From Candidatus Falkowiibacteriota bacterium (GTDB lineage Archaea; Iainarchaeota; Iainarchaeia; Iainarchaeales; GCA-2688035), in contig JAFCBY010000004.1 in assembly GCA_017610485.1 (NCBI GenBank), positions 1 through 21,457 on the forward strand: 21,457 nucleotides of DNA. The letters are read 5' to 3'. How positions within the stretch are numbered: position 1 is the stretch's first letter; every line of letters starts with the position of its first letter. A model generated the notes under the pieces. It made no database searches, was not told the origin of the DNA, and worked only from the letters and a program-made list of their open reading frames with translations. The position numbers were made by a program, and so were the translations under genes. Below, one piece after another: positions 6,748 through 13,157 of the stretch.

Positions 6748-7932
6748 GTGGGTTTTTTGGGAAAGACAGATAAAATTTATTTTTTGGGCAGCTATCCGCC
6801 AAGAGAATGCGGAATTGCGACTTTTACAAAGGACCTTGTCACCTCAATTAAGAGGAAGAAAAATCCAAGCATTGAGTGCAGGATTGCCGCAATGAACGAG
6901 AACAATTACAGCACTTACAACTACCCAAAGGACGTCAATTTGCAGATTGACCAGCATGACCAGGAGTCATACTTAATTGCTGCGGAGAAGCTGAACAAGA
7001 ACAGGCATGTCAAGGCCTTGTGCCTTCAGCACGAGTTCGGACTTTTTGGGGGAGAGTTCGGCGAATATATCATTCCCTTTTTGGAGGAATTGCAGAAGCC
7101 TGTTGTTACAACCTTCCACAGCGTGCTGCCAGGCCAGCCAGACATCGAAAGGCACCGCAAGTACGTTGTCAAAAAGATTTGCCAGAATTCCAACAAGGTT
7201 GTCGTAATAAGCGGGTATGGGAAAGAAATTTTGGAAAACAAGAAGAAGTACGGCATCCCAAGCGAGAAAATTGCTGTTGTGCCCCATGGTGTTCCCTACA
7301 TTCCGTTCAGAGAGGAAGAAAAAGCCAAGCGCGAGCTCGGGTTCCAGGGAAAGAAGATTCTTTCAACCTTTGGCCTTATGGACAGGAGAAAGGGCATCCA
7401 CTACGCCCTCAGGGCAATGCCGCACATAATTGAGAAGAACCCAAACATACTCTACTTTGTCATCGGGGAGACACACCCTGTCGTGAGAAAGCACGAGGGA
7501 GAAAGGTACAGGAACTACCTTGCAAAGATTGTCAAAGACCTCGGTCTCGAAAACCACGTCAAGTTTGAAAACAGATTTTTGGCAGTGGAGGAACTGTGCA
7601 AGTACCTTCAAGCCACAGATGTATACATAACTCCTTATTATGACCCAAGCCAGATAAGCAGCGGAACACTTGCCTACGCAGTTGGAAGCGGAACAGCCTG
7701 CGTTGCAACCCCGTTCCTCTACGCAAAGGATGTGCTGAGGCACGGCCGCGGCGTCCTGGTGAAATTCAAGAGCAGCCGCTGCCTGGCCGACGCAACAAAC
7801 AAGGTTCTTGCAAACAGGAAGCTCAAGCTGAAGCTCGAGAGAAACGCGTACAATTATACCAGAAGCTGGCACTGGCCAAAGATTGCCGACACCTATTTGG
7901 ACCTGTTTGAGCAGGTAAGCGCCAAGGCCTGA
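6748..7932 (+). CDS. Family 4 glycosyltransferase, second of a tandem pair
   Basis: A 394-residue protein. GTG at 6748 follows the previous TAG with no gap; TTG at 6757 is an alternative, with AGGTGG just before it. The N-terminal SYPPRECGIATFTKDL mirrors the upstream gene. LQHEFGLFGGEFGEY and TTFHSVLPG belong to the acceptor domain; STFGLMDRRKGIHYALRA and TPYYDPSQISSGTLAYAVGSG belong to the donor domain of GT4. The enzyme is probably cytosolic or peripheral to the membrane. The two genes are surely one transcript and are likely consecutive enzymes of one pathway. Donor and acceptor cannot be read from the sequence. Confidence 0.9.
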   Translation: MGFLGKTDKIYFLGSYPPRECGIATFTKDLVTSIKRKKNPSIECRIAAMNENNYSTYNYPKDVNLQIDQHDQESYLIAAEKLNKNRHVKALCLQHEFGLFGGEFGEYIIPFLEELQKPVVTTFHSVLPGQPDIERHRKYVVKKICQNSNKVVVISGYGKEILENKKKYGIPSEKIAVVPHGVPYIPFREEEKAKRELGFQGKKILSTFGLMDRRKGIHYALRAMPHIIEKNPNILYFVIGETHPVVRKHEGERYRNYLAKIVKDLGLENHVKFENRFLAVEELCKYLQATDVYITPYYDPSQISSGTLAYAVGSGTACVATPFLYAKDVLRHGRGVLVKFKSSRCLADATNKVLANRKLKLKLERNAYNYTRSWHWPKIADTYLDLFEQVSAKA

Positions 7933-7975
7933 AGGGGACAAGTCTTGCTGTGTGGGCTAGCCAGCAAACAAAACC

Positions 7976-7984
7976 TTTATATTT
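7976..7984 (+). promoter_or_regulatory. TATA-like box for the small membrane protein gene
   Basis: TTTATATTT is centred about 26 bases before the ATG at 8006, with the purine-rich AAAACC before it resembling a BRE. No Shine-Dalgarno site precedes the ATG, so a leaderless transcript is expected. Confidence 0.55.
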
Positions 7985-8005
7985 CTCTTTCCATAATAGT
8001 CAATC

Positions 8006-8338
8006 ATGGATTACACCTATATAATTTTCGGCATTCCTTTTGCGGTTTTTTTCTTCATCGGCCTTGCATTCCTGTTCAAGCCAAGTCTTTTGGCAAGATT
8101 TCAGAGAAGCCAGCTGGACACTTATTATGGGGAAAAGGGAAGGAAAGCCATTATTGGCAAGGGAAATGAGATTAGGGGAAAAACCAAACTAAATGTTTTG
8201 GGCGTAGAAGGAAAGGTGGAAAAGCCGGAAGATATTCTGAAAAGCAAACGGGTTTTGGCATCTGCCAGACTAATGGGAATTCTTATTATCGTAATTGATA
8301 TTGTCGTCGCAATCATTTTCTTTTCAGGCCAATTGTAA
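8006..8338 (+). CDS. Small membrane protein of unknown function, two helices
   Basis: A 110-residue protein not matched to a family I recognise. An N-terminal hydrophobic helix (about residues 5-25, IIFGIPFAVFFFIGLAFLF) and a C-terminal one (about 90-107, LMGILIIVIDIVVAIIFF) enclose a charged loop of about 60 residues rich in Lys, Gly and Glu. The ATG is placed by the TATA box 26 bases upstream. It stands alone between the GT4 pair and the KaiC-like pair. No function is proposed. Confidence 0.75.
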   Translation: MDYTYIIFGIPFAVFFFIGLAFLFKPSLLARFQRSQLDTYYGEKGRKAIIGKGNEIRGKTKLNVLGVEGKVEKPEDILKSKRVLASARLMGILIIVIDIVVAIIFFSGQL

Positions 8339-8451
8339 AAAGGCGCTTGGCCACAGAAAAAACCCCTGTTTGAAAACCTAATTTTTTTCCTGGCAAAAAG
8401 GTTTGGCTTGCGAAAAAAGAGTTCTTTTATTTTTCAAGCGCGCTATATTAT

Positions 8452-8600
8452 GCGGTGTGGTTGGGAGGCATGGATTGCTAGCCCACAGCGGACAGCTAAG
8501 GGAATTCCCTGTGAATTCTAATCCGTGTTCTTGCCACACCGGTTTTGACTGCTTCTTAAGTTGGACGCAATGCAGCCAGCGCTGCTAGGTTAGCTTTTTA
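8452..8600 (+). ncRNA. Candidate structured RNA of unknown family in a 311-base gene-free gap
   Basis: The gap 8339-8649 has no convincing coding frame. CGGTGTGG (8453-8460) and CCACACCG (8534-8541) pair perfectly over 8 bp and enclose two possible arms: TGGG/CCCA (8462-8465 with 8482-8485), and CGGA/TCCG (8489-8492 with 8522-8525) topped by GGG/CCC and ACA/TGT. A TATA-like CTTTTATTTTT near 8424-8434 would start transcription close to 8455, at the foot of the stem. A further hairpin GCAGC/GCTGC (8572-8585) is followed by T5 at 8595-8599. It does not look like tRNA, 5S rRNA, SRP RNA or RNase P RNA to me. The T5 may instead be the TATA box of the next gene. Confidence 0.35.
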
Positions 8601-8649
8601 AACAAGTTAAGCTCTATATCTTCAGAGATTTCAGAAAAAGTGATGAGAG

Positions 8650-9348
8650 ATGGCCCAGCCAATTAGAACAAAAACCGGCGTTCCTGGAATGGATGAGATA
8701 CTTTACGGCGGAATTCCCCAGAGCAACCTTGTTGTAATAAGCGGTGATCCCGGTTCTGGGAAAACCTGCCTTTGCTTGGAATACCTTTACAACGGGGTAG
8801 TGGAGTACAACGAGCCAGGCGTATACATTTCGCTGGAGGAGTCAGCAGAGGAAATAATCGGGTTTGCAGAGCTGTTTGAGTGGGATGTAAGAACCCTCAT
8901 TGAGAAAAAGCTGCTTTCAATAATCACCGTTGAATTGTACGATTTTGACAACTTGAAGAACACAATTGAGGATGAGGTAAGCAGGCTTGGGGCAAAGCGC
9001 CTTGTCATTGATCCAGGGGTTGTTTTCAGGCTCTACTTTGAAAAGGAGCTGGATGCAAGGAAGAGAATTCTTTCCCTGGGAAGAATGCTTAAGAGAATCA
9101 ACTGCACGGCATTCATCACAAACGAGATAAGCCTAAACAAGGCAAGCAGCCTGTTCGGTCTTGAAGAGTATGTTGCCGACGGCGTAATCCTCCTTTACCA
9201 CACCAAGCTCGAAGACAGATTTATCAGAAGTGTGGGTGTCCTAAAAATGCGCGGAACAAAGATAAGCGAAAAGCTGCACCCAATAAGGATAACCGACCAG
9301 GGCATAAAGATTTTGGCAAAGCAGGAGTTGTTCGAGGAAGTGAAGTAA
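8650..9348 (+). CDS. KaiC/RAD55-family ATPase, single domain
   Basis: A 232-residue protein with GTGATGAG just before the ATG as ribosome site. TGVPGMDEILYGGIP is the usual KaiC entry. Walker A is GDPGSGKT (residues 32-39), the paired catalytic glutamates are in ISLEES (63-64), and Walker B is RLVIDP (Asp121). FITNEI and MRGTKISEKLHPIRI match the C-terminal part of the family. Such single KaiC-domain ATPases in archaea serve in signal transduction and motility control; no specific partner is known here. The next gene starts immediately after the stop and encodes a related fold without a P-loop, suggesting a heteromeric complex. Confidence 0.9.
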   Translation: MAQPIRTKTGVPGMDEILYGGIPQSNLVVISGDPGSGKTCLCLEYLYNGVVEYNEPGVYISLEESAEEIIGFAELFEWDVRTLIEKKLLSIITVELYDFDNLKNTIEDEVSRLGAKRLVIDPGVVFRLYFEKELDARKRILSLGRMLKRINCTAFITNEISLNKASSLFGLEEYVADGVILLYHTKLEDRFIRSVGVLKMRGTKISEKLHPIRITDQGIKILAKQELFEEVK

Positions 9349-10011
9349 ATGCCGGAAGAACAGGCATTGCCAGCAAAGAAGAAAAACCAAGCCGAAGAAA
9401 TAGACAAGTTGATAGACTACTTGAAAACAGGGGGCAGCCTCGGCCTTGAAATAGAGAAAAAGTTTGAGGAAATGCCTGAAAAGTATTCCGCAATCTTTGT
9501 GACAAGGCAGGAAAAGAACAAGTTGGTAATAGCCAACCTGATAAAGAACTTTTGCAAAAAGGGCCTGCCGGGAATCTTTGTCACAATGAACAAAAGCGCT
9601 GAAGACCTGCTTAAGATGGCGGAAGAAAATCGGGTGATGTGCGGCAATATGGCAATCATTGACACTGTTTCAAAGAAGGAATCAGCGCCGTTGAAAAAGT
9701 CTGAGCGGGTAGCCTATGTGGACTCGCCGCAGGATTTAACTGAAATTGAAACCGAGATCTCCGAGTTTATGGGAAAGATGCCGCCCGGGCCAAAGTTCTT
9801 CATTCTGGACAGTGTTTCAACAATGCTGGTCTACAATACGGAGAAAACCGTTGAAAAGTTTGTGCACCGGTTGGGGGAAAGGCTGCGCGCCAGCGACTTC
9901 AAGGCCGTTTTTGTAGTAATGGATGGCACCAGGCCAGAGATAATGAACGTGCTCTCACAATTCTGTGACAAAGTAATAAAACCAAACCCCGTAATTATCA
10001 GCCAAACATGA
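9349..10011 (+). CDS. KaiC-like protein lacking Walker A, partner of the upstream ATPase
   Basis: A 220-residue protein whose ATG touches the stop codon of the KaiC-like gene, so the two are translationally coupled. A charged N-terminal stretch (1-45) precedes a RecA-like pattern: FVTRQEKNKLVIANLI where Walker A would be, GIFVTMNKSAEDLL, FFILDSVSTML resembling a Walker B strand, and FKAVFVVMDG. The GxxGxGK[ST] residues are absent, so it should not bind ATP in the standard way. It probably acts as a regulatory or structural partner. The fold assignment is inference from the pattern of strands, not from a recognised family. Confidence 0.75.
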   Translation: MPEEQALPAKKKNQAEEIDKLIDYLKTGGSLGLEIEKKFEEMPEKYSAIFVTRQEKNKLVIANLIKNFCKKGLPGIFVTMNKSAEDLLKMAEENRVMCGNMAIIDTVSKKESAPLKKSERVAYVDSPQDLTEIETEISEFMGKMPPGPKFFILDSVSTMLVYNTEKTVEKFVHRLGERLRASDFKAVFVVMDGTRPEIMNVLSQFCDKVIKPNPVIISQT

Positions 10012-10038
10012 CTCCTTTTCCGGTTGCCACGCCCGTAA

Positions 10039-11340
10039 TCAGGAGGCAAAGATGGCCTCTTTTCCTGTTGCCTCAGACAAAAGCCTTTGAATCTCGGCTT
10101 TGAGCCCTTTCAGGATTTCCTTGTCCTGCAGAAGCCACTTGTTTTTGGAGTCAAGCTCTGCTTTGAGACCAGTTTCGGCTGAGTCAGCCTGCTTTAGGGC
10201 AGAAAGCAGATTGGCCTCGTCCTGAATGCCTGGCAGCTCCTTCAGCTGCTTTTCGATTGCCAAAATCTCGGCATCTATCTTGTTAAATCGCCAGAAGGCC
10301 TTGCCAAAAAAATCAAAGGAAAGCAGTTCCTGCAAAACCGCCAACTTCTTTTCCCGCTCCCTTTCCTTGAGTTCAATTAGGCCAGAGTCAATGGCCTTCT
10401 TTGTTTCAGCCAAAACCAGCTTCAGGGTTTCGGCCTTTGGATCTGCCTTCAAGGCGGTGAACGGGTTTACCAAAAGCTTGTGTAAGAAGGGAGCAAGCTC
10501 TCCAGGCAGAAAAATCTTTCTGGCCTGGGCTGCCTTGTCAAGCCTGTGAAGAGGTCTCTCAATCTTTGCAAACAGGTCAAGCAGTTCTGTTTTTGCAACC
10601 TGTTTTTCCCTCAAAACACCGGCCTTTTTTTCGTTCAATACATCAATCTGCTTAAATGAATCGGTTTGCTTCAGCCTCTGCAGGCTTGCAACAATCCTCT
10701 GCCTTTCAGGGCTCTTCTGTTCAAAGCTTTTGCCAAGCCCCTCAATCTCCTTTTCGGCCGCCTCCACACCAAGCTTCAAAGCCTTGAACTGCCCAATCTT
10801 TTCCTTCACGGAATCGGCCATGAAGACCGGCTTGTTCTGGTTTAGAATCTCTTTCAGGGAGAGGAAGGCATTGTTAAGCTGCTTGAAGTCCTTGCCAATT
10901 CGCTTCATTTCGTCCTTGAAGGAAATACCTGCATAGGCAACGTTTTTTCCAAACTGGCCTGAATGGCTCAAAGCCTGAAGTGACTCAAGGCAATATTTCC
11001 TAATTTCGAGCAGGTCATCTGTGTTTGGAGGGGTCAACTTTTCAAGCAAGGAGGAAACCTGCCTCAGAGCATTGTTTTTGGCAGTTCCAACAATCTTGTC
11101 GAGCCTGTTGCTCTTTTTTGAGGGAGCCTGTTCGGACGGCCCTGCCTCACCAAGGCTTTTCAAAGAGGCATTTGCCTCCCTCAAAAGATGCTTTATTTCG
11201 GCAAGCTTCTTTGCAGAGCTGTCAAGCAATTCCTTTCTCTTGCCAGAAAGCTCTTTCTCCAAAAAAGGGACCGCACTCTCAAGAGAAACAGAAACCCTTT
11301 CCGGCTTTTTCTCCCCAAAAACCTTTTCCAAAAATCCCAT
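10039..11340 (-). CDS. Long coiled-coil protein of unknown function
   Basis: A 433-residue protein counted from the ATG at 11340. The frame stays open upstream, but the extra 120 residues look like non-coding sequence and a TTTAAA box (11368-11375) lies about 31 bases before this ATG. It begins MGFLEKVFGEKKPERVSV and is then dominated by Leu, Glu, Lys, Ala and Gln in heptad-like patterns (EKELSGKRKELLDSSAKKLA; KAEIQRLLSEA) with few aromatics and no signal peptide. It resembles the coiled-coil arms of SMC- or SbcC-like proteins but has no ATPase head. It ends 27 bases from the convergent KaiC-like partner gene. Function is unknown. Confidence 0.75.
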   Translation of the reverse strand: MGFLEKVFGEKKPERVSVSLESAVPFLEKELSGKRKELLDSSAKKLAEIKHLLREANASLKSLGEAGPSEQAPSKKSNRLDKIVGTAKNNALRQVSSLLEKLTPPNTDDLLEIRKYCLESLQALSHSGQFGKNVAYAGISFKDEMKRIGKDFKQLNNAFLSLKEILNQNKPVFMADSVKEKIGQFKALKLGVEAAEKEIEGLGKSFEQKSPERQRIVASLQRLKQTDSFKQIDVLNEKKAGVLREKQVAKTELLDLFAKIERPLHRLDKAAQARKIFLPGELAPFLHKLLVNPFTALKADPKAETLKLVLAETKKAIDSGLIELKEREREKKLAVLQELLSFDFFGKAFWRFNKIDAEILAIEKQLKELPGIQDEANLLSALKQADSAETGLKAELDSKNKWLLQDKEILKGLKAEIQRLLSEATGKEAIFAS

Positions 11341-11431
11341 TACAATAAGAAATAAAGGAAAAAAGGGATTTAAAGCCATTGGAAGGGCATTTTGCAACGC
11401 AACAGCCTTCAGGCTTTTTAGGCCATGAAAA

Positions 11432-11441
11432 GATTTAAATA
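11432..11441 (+). promoter_or_regulatory. TATA-like box of the toxin-antitoxin operon
   Basis: GATTTAAATA lies about 51 bases before the antitoxin ATG at 11488. Transcription would start near 11462, inside the first copy of the 22-bp repeat, leaving a leader of about 25 bases that carries GAGGTG as ribosome site. Confidence 0.5.
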
Positions 11442-11446
11442 GACCT

Positions 11447-11490
11447 ATGCATACAAAGTGTATACGGAATGCATATGAGGTGTATATATG
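11447..11490 (+). promoter_or_regulatory. Tandem 22-bp repeat, likely operator of the toxin-antitoxin operon
   Basis: Two adjacent 22-base units begin ATGCATA at 11447 and 11469 and share GTGTATA at 11458 and 11480; 15 of 22 positions are identical. Each unit contains an inverted half-site pair (in the first, ATACA and TGTAT three bases apart). The array runs from just after the TATA box through the ribosome site and start codon. A spacing of 22 bases is about two helical turns, so two antitoxin dimers could bind the same face. This fits the autoregulation common to type II systems. Confidence 0.6.
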
Positions 11491-11742
11491 GTTGATGCAA
11501 GGGTTTCTTTGAGCAAGTACAGCAACAGGGTTTTGACTGTTGTCAAGGCCAAGTATGACTTGAATGACAAAAGCCAGGCTTTGAACAAGTTCATTGAGGA
11601 TTACGGCCCAAACGAGCTTGAGCCAGAAGTAAAGGAAAGCTATGTGAAAAAGCTTCTTGAAATAGAGGAAGACCATTTCAAGAAATACGGGCATAGGCAT
11701 ACTAGCCTCAAAGACCTTAGGAAAGAATTAGAAGGCGAGTAG
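11488..11742 (+). CDS. DUF2683-like antitoxin
   Basis: An 84-residue acidic protein. The N-terminal third (VDARVSLSKYSNRVLTVVKAKYDLNDKSQALNKFI) has the pattern of a ribbon-helix-helix DNA-binding domain: a short strand, then two helices with DKSQAL at the second helix start. The C-terminal part (EPEVKESYVKKLLEIEEDHF) is a charged helix of the type that wraps a toxin. This is the pattern of archaeal DUF2683 proteins that precede RelE-like toxins. GAGGTG lies six bases before the ATG. The toxin gene follows with no gap. It likely represses its own operon through the 22-bp repeats. The family name is from memory of the pattern. Confidence 0.8.
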   Translation: MVDARVSLSKYSNRVLTVVKAKYDLNDKSQALNKFIEDYGPNELEPEVKESYVKKLLEIEEDHFKKYGHRHTSLKDLRKELEGE

Positions 11743-12024
11743 ATGCCGCTAAGACACGACTTTTCTATTGGCCTAAAAGCAAAGTTGAAAAAACTTTTCA
11801 AGAAAGACAGGCAAAGATACGAAATCCTGATGAAAAAGATTGAAAGCATTGCGGCTTCTGACGAAACCACAATAGAGCACTACAAGAACCTTAGATATGC
11901 ACAAAGCGACAAAAAGCGCGTTCATATAGACAAAAGCTTTGTTCTCACATTCAAGTACAACAAAGAAAGGAAATTTGTGCTGTTCCTGGACTTTGACCAC
12001 CATGGCAATGTCTACAAACGGTGA
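11743..12024 (+). CDS. RelE/ParE-superfamily toxin
   Basis: A 93-residue basic protein whose ATG follows the antitoxin stop directly. LKAKLKKLFKKDRQRYEILMKKIESIA forms the two opening helices of the RelE/YafQ fold. HYKNLRYAQSDKKRVHIDKSFVLTF holds the basic strand region, and FLDFDHHGNVYKR matches the conserved end of archaeal RelE-like toxins, with the paired His and terminal Tyr. Such toxins cut mRNA on the ribosome or, in the ParE branch, inhibit gyrase; the mRNA activity is more likely here because of the YafQ-like C-terminus. Complete and apparently intact. Confidence 0.83.
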   Translation: MPLRHDFSIGLKAKLKKLFKKDRQRYEILMKKIESIAASDETTIEHYKNLRYAQSDKKRVHIDKSFVLTFKYNKERKFVLFLDFDHHGNVYKR

Positions 12025-12084
12025 GGCAAAGCAGAGCTAATACCCATCCCGGGGCTTGCAGGCTTGACACTGGGGGTTTACCAT

Positions 12085-12213
12085 TTATTTCTGATCCACG
12101 CACTGCCTGCATCTTCCTGCAAACTTTCTTACATGTTGCTTGGCAACAGCTGAAATTGTACTATCAACTGCAACCATGTAGAAAGCATCCGCTCCACATT
12201 TTTCACATTTCAT
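12085..12213 (-). CDS. 42-residue zinc-ribbon microprotein
   Basis: The reverse strand encodes 42 residues: it opens MKCEKCGADAFYMVAVD and ends FAGRCRQCVDQK. Two CxxC knuckles (Cys3/Cys6 and Cys35/Cys38) are placed as in a small zinc ribbon. GAGGTG lies five bases before the ATG, and a TTATAAAT box (12259-12266) lies about 49 bases upstream, giving a leader of about 23 bases. Promoter, ribosome site, Cys spacing and a proper stop together make a real gene likely despite the short length. It converges on the toxin gene. The partner could be RNA, DNA or protein; no function is assigned. Confidence 0.7.
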   Translation of the reverse strand: MKCEKCGADAFYMVAVDSTISAVAKQHVRKFAGRCRQCVDQK

Positions 12214-12258
12214 TTGCGCACCTCAATTTATTTTTCATTACAAAACCAATAGGCTTAG

Positions 12259-12266
12259 TTATAAAT
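12259..12266 (-). promoter_or_regulatory. TATA-like box for the zinc-ribbon microprotein
   Basis: On the minus strand this reads ATTTATAA, about 26 bases before the inferred start of transcription near 12236 and 49 bases before the ATG at 12213, whose leader holds GAGGTG. Confidence 0.4.
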
Positions 12267-12268
12267 TT

Positions 12269-12370
12269 ATGTTTAACGCCCTAGTATTTTATTAGGTAAA
12301 ATTCCGGTTAAACCTTTGCTTAGCGAGGGCGTAATACTCGAAGGCTATAACCCTCCCAGGGCTTTGAGCC
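12269..12370. repeat. Copy 1 of a roughly 100-bp repeat, left of the basic coiled-coil gene
   Basis: This segment matches 13016-13119 in the same orientation. From TAGGTAAAAT at 12293 to the end (78 bases) only three differences are seen: one missing T, one A/G and a second A/G. The outer part, beginning ATGTTTAACGC, is looser. It holds GAGGG and CCCTC arms that can pair. On the minus strand both copies encode the same short peptide end, EYYALAKQRFNR, but the near-identity at every codon position points to recent copying rather than selection on protein. Copy 1 is followed by a terminator-like hairpin at 12382-12416. Confidence 0.85.
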
Positions 12371-12381
12371 AGGAGTATAAC

Positions 12382-12416
12382 ACCCCCTGTTTCATATGGG
12401 GGTTTTGCTTTTTTTT
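12382..12416 (+). terminator. Terminator-like hairpin with T8 tract after repeat copy 1
   Basis: ACCCCC (12382-12387) pairs with GGGGGT (12398-12403) over 6 bp with a 10-base loop, followed by TTTGC and T8 (12409-12416). No plus-strand gene ends nearby except the toxin 360 bases before, so it may end a transcript that reads through the repeat. Confidence 0.5.
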
Positions 12417-12478
12417 GCAATAATGTTTTAATAGTAATATGTGAAAATATTAGTACTTTCAAGCTATAAGTGGTTCTA

Positions 12479-12982
12479 ATGGGAAAGCCTAGCAGTAAAA
12501 GGGAAAGAAGACGCAAAAAGAGAGAAAAGCGTTGGGCAAGGAAAGCGACTAGTTTTGAACGACAGAAACAAGCGTTAGAAAACAAGCAGTTAAGAGAACA
12601 TGCTTTAAAGGAACAAAAATTTAAAGCAGAGGGAGAAAAGAGGCGACAACAAGAATATGTCGATAAAATAAATAAATTAAGAGGCGAACTTGGATTAACT
12701 CAATCAAGCCCCATTATCAAGGAGGCCCTTGAAGAATTAGTTGAATGCAAAACGTTTAAAGAGGCAAAAGAGGTTTTTGAAAATTTGAAACAGCATATTT
12801 ATCTAAAAGCATTATTTTTTTACGAGCCGCAAGATCTTGTTAATGCTAAGAACGAGATGGTTGAACTAACAAATCTTTTTGATGTATTTGTTAATAAATT
12901 TGGTTCTCGTAGAGCAAAAACAATGCATAACTTAAGAAAGAAGCTTGGAAGACTCAAAACCGGTCGAAGAAAACAAACCTAA
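12479..12982 (+). CDS. Basic, AT-rich coiled-coil protein between two direct repeats
   Basis: A 167-residue protein counted from ATG 12479; GTG 12470 is in frame but the AT box GAAAATATTAG (12443-12453) is about 30 bases before the ATG. The first 30 residues are mostly Lys and Arg (KRERRRKKREKRWARK), followed by a Glu/Lys/Gln-rich helix to about residue 65 and then a helical C-terminal part ending in another basic tail (LKTGRRKQT). No known domain is recognised; nucleic-acid binding is a guess from charge. Codon use is clearly more AT-rich (TTA, AAA, ATT) than that of the neighbours, and the gene sits between two copies of a 100-bp repeat, both signs of acquisition. Confidence 0.7.
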   Translation: MGKPSSKRERRRKKREKRWARKATSFERQKQALENKQLREHALKEQKFKAEGEKRRQQEYVDKINKLRGELGLTQSSPIIKEALEELVECKTFKEAKEVFENLKQHIYLKALFFYEPQDLVNAKNEMVELTNLFDVFVNKFGSRRAKTMHNLRKKLGRLKTGRRKQT

Positions 12983-13015
12983 TCCCTTTTTCTACTCCGC
13001 CTTAATTAACCATAA

Positions 13016-13119
13016 ATGTTTAACGCTATAATAATATTAGTAGGTAAAATTTCCGGTTAAACCTTTGCTTAGCGAGGGCGTAATACTCGGAGGCTATAAC
13101 CCTCCCAGGGCTTTGAACC
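13016..13119. repeat. Copy 2 of the roughly 100-bp repeat, right of the basic coiled-coil gene
   Basis: Same orientation as copy 1, 747 bases downstream. The core from 13041 is nearly identical to copy 1. After the repeat the two sequences part: copy 1 runs into a terminator-like hairpin, copy 2 runs toward the hairpin array at 13158-13301. The 378-base gap 12983-13360 holds this repeat, the hairpin array and no convincing gene. Confidence 0.85.
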
Positions 13120-13157
13120 TGTTTTCGCAAAGCCCAAAATGCGGCGTGCAGACACAA

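Noticed and set aside
8452..8541. tRNA or 5S rRNA
   Set aside because: There is no T-arm with a TTCGA-type loop before the 3' strand of the closing stem and no 5S core sequence; arm lengths do not fit.
8403..8588. Open frame of 61 codons on the plus strand in the gap before the KaiC-like gene
   Set aside because: It has an unusual composition, no ribosome site or promoter at its start, and runs through the symmetric stems that better explain the conservation one would expect there.
11341..11700. N-terminal extension of the coiled-coil protein
   Set aside because: The added 120 residues are hydrophobic and aromatic-rich, unlike the rest, and overlap the toxin-antitoxin promoter and antitoxin gene; a TATA box marks the start at 11340.
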